Below, one piece after another: positions 16,621-25,033 of a stretch of DNA of 61,813 nt. The position numbers and the translations under genes were made by a program. Under the pieces are notes generated by a model that searched no databases, was not told the DNA's origin, and saw only the letters and a list, made by a program, of their open reading frames with translations. The stretch comes from Methanosarcina sp. (lineage in GTDB: Archaea > Halobacteriota > Methanosarcinia > Methanosarcinales > Methanosarcinaceae), in NCBI RefSeq assembly GCF_028693135.1, contig NZ_JAQUVZ010000019.1, positions 1 through 61,813 on the forward strand, given 5' to 3'. Within the stretch, counting starts at the first letter, position 1, and the number at the start of each line of letters is the position of its first letter.

Positions 16621-18354
16621 TCACATGATTACTTTTGAAAGGCGTTGATCAATTCTTCTAAGTCTATTCCCTATTTCTCTAATTTCAGCTTCTATGCTTT
16701 CAAGTCGGTCCACAACATCGTGTTCTGCACCAAAGGCAATGGGAACCAGTCTTTTGTTCACTATCTTATAAGAATCTAGCAGTTTAAGATTCCCATTAAA
16801 AGAAATGGCCCCGGAATAATCAATATCTTTCAGTACAAAAGCATCCTCCGCGCAGAACGGCCATTTTATCTGATTTGTAGCCACTTTTACCATTGGTGCT
16901 ATATTTGGTAATTTACCTGTTACAGATCCGGCGATTGCTTCTTGAATTATCACATGGATGATTATGCCAACTACAGCAATTACTATAGCAACAACAATAG
17001 CGACAATTGTTGCTACCAGCAAACTTGCCACTACTGCTACAATGGCAACGACAACAGCACCAATTAAGGCAATAACAGCCTCTGTAACAACAACCCATGC
17101 AGCAATATCTGTTGAGTTTTGGACATCTGGGTCACCAATCATTTCATATGTCATTACTTGCTCGCCCTTGTCGTTTTTACCAAGGCCAAGTGTCTGCTTT
17201 GTCGTAATAGTGGTTGTTGCATCGATGCCCGGTGATATATTTGTGCGGATCTTTGCACTCGTCCGGATAAAGGTTTCATCAAAACAAATTTCGAAATTTT
17301 CGGCTACAGGATGATAGTCAATGGCACCCACCTTTACATTGTCCATCTTTAAGTTATGGGTGGTAACAGTAGTTCCAGCTTCATCCACAATATATTGAGC
17401 ATCTGGGGAATCAGAGAAAACATATGGGAGTGATGGTATAAGCTGATACTTTACAAATATCTCACGGCTAATGAGGAAAACAGCATTGTCATCTTGTTGC
17501 AGATCAACTGCAGGTAACTGATTTGGCAATCCAGCAGCCGAACGATTATTAGTCATACAAAGAATACCGAAAATACTGCTATCCTCAGTGTTCTTATCTG
17601 TATAGGCATAACTGATTGAGGTTGCTCGCAGCCACTTAAAATCTTCTGACTTTTCCCCCATATTGTTAATTAATACTGTTGCGAATAATGTGTTAAATTT
17701 TTCGAGATTTTCAGATAGATTTAGCCATTTTTCAAACAGACCACGCAAAATACTTTTGTTTAGATTGTCAATTGTTTCACTTGGGTCGTCCAAGGAAATT
17801 ACAGAAGCGATTGGTTCTGATTCACTAACTTTTGTCGTATTAACATGAAGATCATATGTGCCATCTTTGGCTGTAGGTTCCGGCACAGGCAAATAGTTGA
17901 GTTTTACATATATATCAACTGACACGTTGGCAAGGTCAAAAGAAGTTCCCTTTCCAAAATCCATTCCAACGTACGTTCCGGATTTCATCGGCAGTTTGAG
18001 TTTCACATTTCGTCCGTCTCCTCCGGGGACGATTTGCCATGCATCGAAATTACCAGAAAGAGACAATGAACTTTCTGTATATGAAATATCAGCTGGATAG
18101 GTTTTTTGATTCTTAATACGTGCATTTAAAGCAGTAACCCTACAGATCGAAACGGTATCCCAATTATTCGTGGTCACCGTGCTTGCAAGCATCAATTTTT
18201 CATGATTCTCGGCACTTGGGTGTACTTTTGCTGCATTTTTGTACAGCTTGGAATTTTTTATACTTTCCACTGCCGCAAGATTTAAGTTCACAAAATCAAC
18301 CTTAATAGGTTGGTTGATACCAGAGTATACTACTTTTTCAGATTCGTTACACAT
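16621..18354 (-). CDS. P-47/OrfX-like TULIP protein A (577 aa) with long hydrophobic segment
   Basis: Resembles clostridial P-47/OrfX proteins, TULIP-fold lipid-binding proteins found beside botulinum-type toxin genes. Seen: the module start NNWDTVSICRVTALNARI (residues 63-80), the signature GNFDAWQIVPGGDGRNVKLKLP (101-122), two beta-rich halves, a long hydrophobic stretch (419-472) rich in Val, Ile and Ala, and a C-terminal coiled coil (about 546-575). An N-terminal extension of about 60 residues precedes the module. It lies 15 bases downstream of protein B and shares its signature, so the two form an operon; a strong GGAGG precedes the ATG. No signal peptide. No toxin gene is adjacent. Assigned from recalled motifs; inferred role is lipid or membrane binding. 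Confidence 0.65.
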   Translation of the reverse strand: MCNESEKVVYSGINQPIKVDFVNLNLAAVESIKNSKLYKNAAKVHPSAENHEKLMLASTVTTNNWDTVSICRVTALNARIKNQKTYPADISYTESSLSLSGNFDAWQIVPGGDGRNVKLKLPMKSGTYVGMDFGKGTSFDLANVSVDIYVKLNYLPVPEPTAKDGTYDLHVNTTKVSESEPIASVISLDDPSETIDNLNKSILRGLFEKWLNLSENLEKFNTLFATVLINNMGEKSEDFKWLRATSISYAYTDKNTEDSSIFGILCMTNNRSAAGLPNQLPAVDLQQDDNAVFLISREIFVKYQLIPSLPYVFSDSPDAQYIVDEAGTTVTTHNLKMDNVKVGAIDYHPVAENFEICFDETFIRTSAKIRTNISPGIDATTTITTKQTLGLGKNDKGEQVMTYEMIGDPDVQNSTDIAAWVVVTEAVIALIGAVVVAIVAVVASLLVATIVAIVVAIVIAVVGIIIHVIIQEAIAGSVTGKLPNIAPMVKVATNQIKWPFCAEDAFVLKDIDYSGAISFNGNLKLLDSYKIVNKRLVPIAFGAEHDVVDRLESIEAEIREIGNRLRRIDQRLSKVIM

Positions 18355-18369
18355 GACTTTTCCTCCTAA

Positions 18370-19605
18370 TTAATATTCAAAAATTAGCGATTCACTAACA
18401 TATACAGATTTCACTACGGCCTGATTCTTGCACCATGTGACCGTATTGATTTTATTGGCACTTATTGAACTGCTTCTGCTTTCGATTGATTTGATAAGAT
18501 CGTCGGAAATTACAGAAACCACAATCGTAACAATTACCCCTACTATTGGCGAAAGCCATTTAAGATACCACGGAATGTCCACTGTATGTGAAAAATCACG
18601 GCCATTTTGATAGAACGAAATACTACCTTGGGTATCTAACAATGCGTTCATCTTAACATTTCCGTTCCAGTACATTGCAATTCCAACATACATGTCGCAT
18701 TTTCCATTGTAGCAAACCATGATTCTGTCGCCCTCCGCTCTTGCAATATTCATTTCTTTATAAACAATTGGGGTGTAATAAATTGCACCAGATTTAATTT
18801 CGTGCAAGCGAAGGTCTTCCCTGTTGAGAAACTCACGGTCTCTGAAAAAAAAACAGTCGGAAGAACAATTTTGATAAATATCCGCCAAGCCAGGCAAAAT
18901 AAGGTTTTTCAGCATGAGCTCGCTGGACATTACATAAAAGGAACTAGCTCCTAGCGAAATACCAGTTATATCGACATCTAATGGAAGCTGAGAGATATTC
19001 TTATCGCTACATACGGATAGAATAGCAAGATAGCCTGAATCAAGATATGAATAGGCACATTTTTGTGGAATTGCCCAAGTAGGACTGCCACTTTTTGCAA
19101 AACTGATTTCCGCAAAAATTAGTTCAAATTGTTTTGGATTGGATATCAGGTATTTACAAATTGAGTCCAATACCACATTGGATAATGCCCCCACCTTTCC
19201 CCCGGAGTCTAAAAACGTGATTGGGAGTACCCAGCCGTTTGTTTCCGGAATCATTTCTGAACGATTCTTCGCTAAATTTTGATACTCAGATTTCAAAACA
19301 GTGATATTGTTTTGTGACGGAAGCAACGAAAGGGTAATTTCGATGATTGCGCTAGTATTTTCTAAATTTACTTTAGTTTGCCCCAGAGTAATCTCACCGG
19401 ATTGAATGGGCAGCTTAAGCCGTAAGATACGCCCCCCTCCACCTTCAATTATACTCCAGCATGCAAACAACCCATTGATGTGAACCTCCGGCTTAGAACT
19501 CGTATAACTGAAGTGTGAATCAACGCCAGCCCATACACCTGCCAAATCGGAGTTAATCCTTTCTAGCTTTACAATGCTGATTGTGTCCCATCCTTTTGTT
19601 AGCAT
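18370..19605 (-). CDS. P-47/OrfX-like TULIP protein B (411 aa)
   Basis: First gene of a pair with the 577-residue protein and built on the same plan: the module begins at once (KGWDTISIVKLERINSDL, residues 4-21), followed by the signature INGLFACWSIIEGGGGRILR (43-62) and LKLPIQSG. A shorter hydrophobic stretch (about 345-370, WLSPIVGVIVTIVVSVI) occupies the place of the long one in protein A, and a KSGAIYYTP segment matches KVGAIDYHP there. The ATG at 19605 has no strong ribosome site, so translation may be leaderless. Being paralogues in tandem, they may form a heteromer, as clostridial OrfX/P-47 proteins are thought to. Family assignment is from motif memory. Confidence 0.65.
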   Translation of the reverse strand: MLTKGWDTISIVKLERINSDLAGVWAGVDSHFSYTSSKPEVHINGLFACWSIIEGGGGRILRLKLPIQSGEITLGQTKVNLENTSAIIEITLSLLPSQNNITVLKSEYQNLAKNRSEMIPETNGWVLPITFLDSGGKVGALSNVVLDSICKYLISNPKQFELIFAEISFAKSGSPTWAIPQKCAYSYLDSGYLAILSVCSDKNISQLPLDVDITGISLGASSFYVMSSELMLKNLILPGLADIYQNCSSDCFFFRDREFLNREDLRLHEIKSGAIYYTPIVYKEMNIARAEGDRIMVCYNGKCDMYVGIAMYWNGNVKMNALLDTQGSISFYQNGRDFSHTVDIPWYLKWLSPIVGVIVTIVVSVISDDLIKSIESRSSSISANKINTVTWCKNQAVVKSVYVSESLIFEY

Positions 19606-19807
19606 GTAATCAACTTCTAGAAAAATTAATGTGTTGTTGAGTAAAAGTATAGTTCTTTACATTTGGAATTAAATAGGCAGAACTTACCAACATTTAAACA
19701 TACCAACATTCAAACTTAGCCACATTGTAACATATAGAAACTCCTATATAATCATAGTGAATTATAGAAATATATTAAATAAGTTATAGAACATATCCCA
19801 AATATAA

Positions 19808-19926
19808 TGTAACTATTCAGCCATACCTTGAGTAAAAGCAATTTTTCCTCTTTCCGAGGAAAAATGTAACTATTCAGATAGCCTTATTAGAGCTCCACAA
19901 TTTTTCCTCTATCCGAGGAAAAATTG
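19808..19926. repeat. two tandem IS66-type ends, each with a strong hairpin
   Basis: Two units begin GTAACTATTCAG (19809 and 19866) and each ends in a hairpin: ATTTTTCCTC/GAGGAAAAAT (19841-19865) and a perfect 12-bp stem CAATTTTTCCTC/GAGGAAAAATTG (19898-19926), both with 5-base loops. GTAA is the usual IS66 terminus, and an IS66 transposase start follows at 19955. Confidence 0.6.
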
Positions 19927-19954
19927 GATCTAAAATGAATCAATTCTCTTCTTG

Positions 19955-20101
19955 ATGAAACGTGAAGAGATTCTTGCTCTGTGTGTTTCAAACCCTGAAG
20001 TTATTGCTTACATTGAGAGTCTTGAATCTCAAAATAAAGAACTCACTGAAAGATTAATAACCTTAGACTCAGCTTTCAAAGAAACACTATTTTTGCCATA
20101 A
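19955..20101 (+). pseudogene. IS66-family transposase, N-terminal remnant (48 codons)
   Basis: Starts MKREEILALCVSNPEVIAYI and continues with the leucine-rich coiled coil ESLESQNKELTERL, the usual start of IS66-type TnpC transposases in Methanosarcina. It then diverges and stops at 20101, losing the KNSxNSSKPPS region and all of the catalytic domain. Confidence 0.65.
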
Positions 20102-20240
20102 TTTGTAATAAAAACCATTAGCGATGAGCATCATTGCAAATTCATAATTGTATTACCTAATAATTAAATTCGATTTAAAAGCTCTATAGATACGGTTTTT
20201 TTACAGAAATTATTTATATATGTATTACCTATATACCATT

Positions 20241-21902
20241 ATGACTACAATCATAAAAAAAATGATTAATGATAATGCATACTTTTATGCGGTAAAATCT
20301 GCAAGGGTGAATGGAAAACCGAGGATAGTTTCTCAGGTGTATCTCGGAACCGCAGATAATATTGTTGAGATGAAAAAACAGTGTGAATCATTACCTTACA
20401 TAAAAATGAAATCCTTTGAGTATGGCAAACTTGCCGCACTTCTCCATGTGAATGAAGAGCTTGGATTCGTTGACATCGTGAATAAGCATACTAATAAAAA
20501 ATCAATAGAAGGTTTAAGTGTTGGGGAATATCTTTTACTTGATATAGTAGGAAAAAGTCATGGAGTTTTAAGTGAAAACGGCATAGGAGAATGGTTTAAA
20601 AAATCTGCCTTCTCTTTTATGTTGGACTTCCCACACAAATTAAGTTGTCAGAATATCTTGAATCAAATGAGCTATATTAATTCTGACACTATGAAAAATA
20701 TTGAGGATGATCTGTGCCGAGTTCTCGTAGAAAAAGGATTAACCCCCTCAGTACTTTTTGTGGATGAATCAAACTGGTTTACCTATGCTACTAATTACGA
20801 TGAAGAACGTGAACTTCTCCATAAAGGGTATAACAAAAAGCATCGTAAAGACAAAAATCAGATATGTGTGGCATTGGCTACAAATGATGATAATATACCT
20901 TTTATTCACGAAACATATCCTGGAAATGTTCATGATTCGGAAGAATTTTCAGGCCTAATAGATAAAATCATAAATCAATTGACTGAATTGAACATATGTT
21001 CTGAAGATCTTGTCCTTGTCTTCGAAAAGGGAAACAATTCAAAGGACAACATTAACCAGGTAACTTCAAAGATGAATTTTGTAGGGGCTGTAAAAGCAAA
21101 TCAGGCCGAAGAGCTTCTTGAAGTACCTTTATCTAACTATCAATTTCTGTATAAAAGCTCAGATGACCACAAAATTTATGGATATCGTACAAAGCATCAA
21201 TTTTACGGGACAGAATTTACAACAGTAATTACTTTCAATGAAGGAACCTATAAACTTCAAAAAAGAACTTATGAGTCAAACAAATCAAAAATAATTGAGA
21301 ATCTGGAGGATCTACAGAGAAGACTCGAAAGCAACAGAGGAAAAGCAAGAAGCAGGAGCAGCGTTGAAACAGAGGTTGCAGACATAATTATGAAAAAATA
21401 CAGAAGTGTTGTAAAATATGAAATAATTGATGCTATAGAAGGTCAGAAAAAGCCTCAGTTAAAGTTCTGGATTGATGAGGAGAATGAAAACAAGTGTGAA
21501 AAATCATTTGGGAAAAATCTACTGTTTACAGACAAACATCAGTGGCATACTAAAAAAATTGTGCAGACATACAACAACAAAAACAATATCGAGGACGATT
21601 TTAAGCTGTTGAATGATCACTTGCTTGTCCCTGTAGGATCTGTGTATCACCATAAAGACGAAAATATCAGAGTTCACGTGTTTCTATCTATAATCGGCTT
21701 ACTTTTCTACAGATATTTAGCCTGGGAAACAAAGAGATATGGATTTTCTATGAGAAAACTCATTGAAAAATTGTCAGAGATCAGGCTGGCTATAGTTCAG
21801 GAAAAAAAATCAAACTTATGTGAAATAATTCTGGAAGAGATGGACACAAAACAAGCATCTTTATTTTCTTTTTTAAACTTGGGAAAATTCCTGCCATCTT
21901 AA
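20241..21902 (+). CDS. IS1634-family transposase, intact
   Basis: A 553-residue IS4-superfamily DDE transposase. Seen: the N-terminal AYFYAVKSARVNGKPRIVSQ strand typical of this group, first catalytic Asp in VLFVDESNWFTY, the second region around VLVFEKGNNSKDN, and YNNKNNIEDDFKLLND supplying the late Glu. ATG at 20241 is preferred over 20220 because the latter overlaps the TATA-like TTATTTATATATG. Imperfect ends sharing TGTATTAC may lie at about 20146 and 21940. It has no evident lesion, unlike the relative at 12957-15757, from which it is clearly divergent. Confidence 0.85.
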   Translation: MTTIIKKMINDNAYFYAVKSARVNGKPRIVSQVYLGTADNIVEMKKQCESLPYIKMKSFEYGKLAALLHVNEELGFVDIVNKHTNKKSIEGLSVGEYLLLDIVGKSHGVLSENGIGEWFKKSAFSFMLDFPHKLSCQNILNQMSYINSDTMKNIEDDLCRVLVEKGLTPSVLFVDESNWFTYATNYDEERELLHKGYNKKHRKDKNQICVALATNDDNIPFIHETYPGNVHDSEEFSGLIDKIINQLTELNICSEDLVLVFEKGNNSKDNINQVTSKMNFVGAVKANQAEELLEVPLSNYQFLYKSSDDHKIYGYRTKHQFYGTEFTTVITFNEGTYKLQKRTYESNKSKIIENLEDLQRRLESNRGKARSRSSVETEVADIIMKKYRSVVKYEIIDAIEGQKKPQLKFWIDEENENKCEKSFGKNLLFTDKHQWHTKKIVQTYNNKNNIEDDFKLLNDHLLVPVGSVYHHKDENIRVHVFLSIIGLLFYRYLAWETKRYGFSMRKLIEKLSEIRLAIVQEKKSNLCEIILEEMDTKQASLFSFLNLGKFLPS

Positions 21903-22039
21903 TGAAAACAGAATCATTAGGATTATTCATTTCTTAGTAATACACAAACTAAGCCACAAGATATCGAAAAATCAATCATCTTTGAAAGTCCTATTGGTTC
22001 ATATGACCCTGTGACTTAAATGTATCATTGGCGGTTCAT

Positions 22040-22843
22040 ATGAACGATATATATGTTACAAAGAGTGGGATGACGAAGGAACAAATGTTTCGTCTTCGTT
22101 TAATAAATGGATTCAATTTTGCCCCTATAATTGCAGACGCAATAGTTGATCTGAGTAAAGATTTCTTTCAAAATGATAATTCTGGGGTTTGTAATGGTCA
22201 AATTATTTATCTTGCCATTTCTGATGAAGAAGGTCCTGGCAAGTCTGTTCTTGATTCGAAACATGTAGAGGTTATCCTGACATTAGATGCTCCTGAAGAT
22301 ATGGATGTCTACAAGAAATTTGGTTTATCAGCATACAGACAGCACATATTGCTAAGGATCACACAAGAGGCCAGAGATCAGAACGCTCTTTTAACGATCA
22401 AAGATCTTGTAAAACTTTTCAAAAGCAGTTACAGCACTATAAAAAGAGACCTAAAGTACTTCCGAGAAAGAGAACTCTATGTTCCCCTAAGAGGTATCGT
22501 TAAAGACATTGGTCCTTCATCACATAAATCAAAAATTGTAGAGTTATATGTGAAAGGATATACGTCCACTGAGATCCAGAGATCAACAAGACATTCTTTA
22601 CAAAGCATAGAACGTTACATCAAAGACTTTTCTCGTGTCTCTATTCTTACACAGAGAGGAGAATCAATAGACAATATCCGATTAATCGTTGGAATTTCAG
22701 AACGTTTGATAAAAGAGTACCAGGAACTTTTCATAAAATACAAGGATGGGGACCATAAACAAAGAGTTGAAGAGCTGATAGATAACGTAACTGTTTATGA
22801 TTCACCAATGAGTTTCAAAAAAAATGCGGGGATGAGAATGTGA
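22040..22843 (+). CDS. DUF1670-family protein
   Basis: About 267 residues resembling the DUF1670 family, which is uncharacterised. Landmarks: an N-terminal alpha/beta part (FNFAPIIADAIVDLSKDFF), a helix-turn-helix-like segment (LLTIKDLVKLFKSSYSTIKR), the conserved VPLRGIVKDIGPSSHKSKIV, and a second HTH-like segment (YTSTEIQRSTRHSLQSIERY). Two such segments suggest nucleic-acid binding. It overlaps the next DUF1670 frame by four bases (22840-22843), so they were one operon. ATG 22040 is preferred to the TTG at 22028. Surrounded by transposases, it is likely mobile-element cargo. Confidence 0.65.
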   Translation: MNDIYVTKSGMTKEQMFRLRLINGFNFAPIIADAIVDLSKDFFQNDNSGVCNGQIIYLAISDEEGPGKSVLDSKHVEVILTLDAPEDMDVYKKFGLSAYRQHILLRITQEARDQNALLTIKDLVKLFKSSYSTIKRDLKYFRERELYVPLRGIVKDIGPSSHKSKIVELYVKGYTSTEIQRSTRHSLQSIERYIKDFSRVSILTQRGESIDNIRLIVGISERLIKEYQELFIKYKDGDHKQRVEELIDNVTVYDSPMSFKKNAGMRM

Positions 22844-23170
22844 AAGAGGACTGGTATAGAAAAGCATATGGTCCTTCTGCGGCAAAGACCTATGAAACAA
22901 GTTTGTTCAACCTTATAACGACAGAATTTGGATACATAGGTGGTCCTGATGTAGTCAAACTGTTTGCTAAAAAAATTGTTGAGTTGAATAACCAATACTA
23001 TCTACAAGGAGAATTTGTTCGTCCAGGTCAAATGAGGTGGCTTGCATTAAAGGCAGGGCAGAAGTATTCAAAGAGTAAAAAGTTGAGCGATATGCAGCTC
23101 CTCCCTGTTACATTAACCTTGATAAGTCCCGAAGATATTCAGGACAGGATCACGAAGGTAAAGAAAAATG
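22840..23170 (+). pseudogene. second DUF1670-family gene, 3' end lost
   Basis: The start matches the N-terminal domain of the DUF1670 group (KTYETSLFNLITTEFGYIGG, then FVRPGQMRWLALKAGQKYSK and LLPVTLTLISPEDIQ). Around 23165 the sequence switches to IS1182 transposase sequence in another frame, so the codons from there to the stop at 23382 are read-through junk. The helix-turn-helix half is missing. It overlaps the preceding DUF1670 gene by four bases. Confidence 0.6.
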
Positions 23171-23171
23171 A

Positions 23172-23756
23172 ATTGATGCTTATATTCCTGACAACTTCTA
23201 TAAAGCTGAAAAAGAAGGAAAAACCAGGAAGTTCAGAAAGTCTCTTTTTAAATACGACGACGAAAAAGACTGCTATTATTATCCTGCTGCTTTTGAAATT
23301 CCCTTTACAAGAATACAAAAAAGGAAAGGTGAACCTGATTTACAATATTATGTCTGTAGCTATTGTTCTCAGTATGTGTTGAAAAATGCGTGTACTAAGA
23401 GTGGAAATCGAACGATAACAAGAGACCCTCGAGAACATTTAATAAAGGATATGAGGGCTAAACTGAATACAGAAAAGGGTACGGAAGAGTATAAGAAAAG
23501 AATGTCTACCATAGAACCTGTGTTTGGACAGATGAAACAAGATAGAGGCTTTAGGGAATTTCTGTTGAGAGGGAAAAGGAAAACCGGAATTGAATTTGTT
23601 ATGATGTGTACTGTACACAATATAAAGAAAATAGCAGATTTCATAAAAAGACAAGGGAAAAACCTGAAAGATATGCTGAAAATGATAGGGGGAGGAGGAA
23701 GTAAAGGCTGGAATGAAGGGAAAAGTCGAGTGGGAATAGCAAATAAGCCATGTTGA
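23172..23756 (+). pseudogene. IS1182-family transposase, C-terminal remnant
   Basis: An open frame of 195 codons without a start, beginning IDAYIPDNFYKAEKEGK and continuing with KYDDEKDCYYYPA, a cysteine pair YVCSYC, CTKSGNRTITRDPRE, then STIEPVFGQMKQDRGFREFL and MMCTVHNIKKIADF. These are the C-terminal hallmarks of IS1182-type transposases including the last catalytic Glu. The first two thirds are absent; the 5' edge abuts the truncated DUF1670 gene. Confidence 0.75.
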
Positions 23757-23931
23757 GCTATGAAAATTTACTTTTTCTTGTTGAAATGAAATAAAAATTG
23801 AAAGGGCATTACCCAATTGTAGAATGAAAAATGGTTTTGAGACAACATGTTAAAACACATTTTAAGTAATTGTAAGCTTAAATAAGGGTATAATAGTAAT
23901 TATATGTGTTATATTTGACACATCTTTATAT

Positions 23932-23938
23932 GGAGGGT
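23932..23938 (+). promoter_or_regulatory. strong ribosome binding site of the 26-aa microprotein
   Basis: GGAGGGT lies five bases before the ATG at 23944. This is the best evidence that so short a frame is translated. Confidence 0.6.
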
Positions 23939-23943
23939 TCCCT

Positions 23944-24024
23944 ATGGAGCAGAACATTCTGATAGTTGGCACATACGGTTTACTGTTTCTTTTAGCTGCG
24001 GTTATCGCCATGTTTCTGGTATAA
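23944..24024 (+). CDS. 26-aa single-helix membrane microprotein
   Basis: The product has the short polar start MEQN followed by a hydrophobic helix ILIVGTYGLLFLLAAVIAMF. It is too short for usual gene calling, but a GGAGGGT ribosome site with ideal spacing precedes it. It resembles the 38-residue product at 12295-12411 in both protein and DNA sequence. The two lie on the same strand at opposite edges of the 11.5-kb mobile island, suggesting they were once neighbours or that one was copied. Function unknown; it probably sits in the cytoplasmic membrane. Confidence 0.6.
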   Translation: MEQNILIVGTYGLLFLLAAVIAMFLV

Positions 24025-24080
24025 TGCTAACGTTTCATGGTGTTTTCACAACGGTTTCCGGCCTGCCCTGAAACTGACAA

Positions 24081-24108
24081 CGATATTGAACGATATTGAA
24101 CGATATTG
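24081..24108. repeat. 10-bp tandem repeat (CGATATTGAA, about 3 units)
   Basis: Three consecutive CGATATTG(AA) units lie between the microprotein gene and the 3' end of the amidotransferase gene. Confidence 0.8.
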
Positions 24109-24110
24109 TT

Positions 24111-24815
24111 TTAGGCCATAATTATTTTTTCAAGGTTGTCCAGCAACCTGCACATTAATTGTCCGGATTCTTTAAGGAGATCAGCCCTGCCCAGCATTTC
24201 GTTTTCTTTCTGGATATATTTTCCTTTCACCAGTTCACCCCTGCAATTTTCAATGACATTTCTGATCGCCTGGTTGCTCATTTCCAGATGAAATTGCAGC
24301 CCAATCACCCTGTTTTTATAAAGGAACCCCTGGTTTTTGCAGGCTTCACTTTCAAAAAGCCTCTTTGCCCCTTCCGGCAGGCTGAAGGTGTCTCCATGAC
24401 AGTGAAACGCAGGGAATTCGTCAGGGATGCCTTTGAGAAGAGGAATTTCGGATTTTTCATCCTTAACTGCAGATACCGGAAACCACCCGATCTCCTTATA
24501 GTTATTTTGAAATACCTCAGCCTTCAGGACATCAGCAAGCAGCTGGGCTCCAAGGCAAATCCCAAGCACTGCTTTTCCTTCTGCAATGGCTTTTTCGAGA
24601 AAGGCTTTTTCTTCCTTCAGCCAGGGGTATTTTTCATACTCGTAGATATTCATAGGCCCACCCATGACTACGAGGAGGTCAAAAGTGTCGACTTCCGGGA
24701 AGCTTTCGTTTTCGTATAGATGAGTGCTTGACAGGAAATGATTTTTCTTTTCTACCCATTCGGTAATGGTCCCGAGGGTTTCAAATTTGACATGCTGGAT
24801 GCAGTGGATTTTCAT
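24111..24815 (-). CDS. class I glutamine amidotransferase (GMP synthase-like)
   Basis: A 234-residue stand-alone GATase1 domain that releases ammonia from glutamine for an unknown partner. Seen: the oxyanion strand VVMGGPMNIYE, the nucleophile elbow GICLGAQLLA with the active cysteine, and the His/Glu pair in GLQFHLEMS. Length fits the GMP-synthase-like amidotransferases annotated in many archaea and bacteria. No synthetase gene lies next to it; it is read toward the microprotein gene. The acceptor is not predictable. Confidence 0.85.
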   Translation of the reverse strand: MKIHCIQHVKFETLGTITEWVEKKNHFLSSTHLYENESFPEVDTFDLLVVMGGPMNIYEYEKYPWLKEEKAFLEKAIAEGKAVLGICLGAQLLADVLKAEVFQNNYKEIGWFPVSAVKDEKSEIPLLKGIPDEFPAFHCHGDTFSLPEGAKRLFESEACKNQGFLYKNRVIGLQFHLEMSNQAIRNVIENCRGELVKGKYIQKENEMLGRADLLKESGQLMCRLLDNLEKIIMA

Positions 24816-25033
24816 GATGAATTCCTTCTGTTTAGCTTGACATTGTCAAATTATACTCTTCCAGATTTGTTATTTGGAATTGCATCGGGATTTGGAATTG
24901 CTTCGTGTATAGTGCTTCAATTTTGGAACAAAAAGTTCTAAATTCTAAAGCTGGGTGAGCATAACTCATTTTTACGTGTATTGGAACTTATTTTCACCCA
25001 AATTACATAATTTTAAAAATTTTTATCTTACCT

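Noticed and set aside
16621-19605. Complete botulinum-like toxin cluster
   Set aside because: No HExxH metalloprotease toxin or NTNH-like gene is present in the window; only P-47-like proteins are seen.
24159-24719. 186-codon plus-strand frame
   Set aside because: Antisense to the amidotransferase gene, which has the full catalytic triad.
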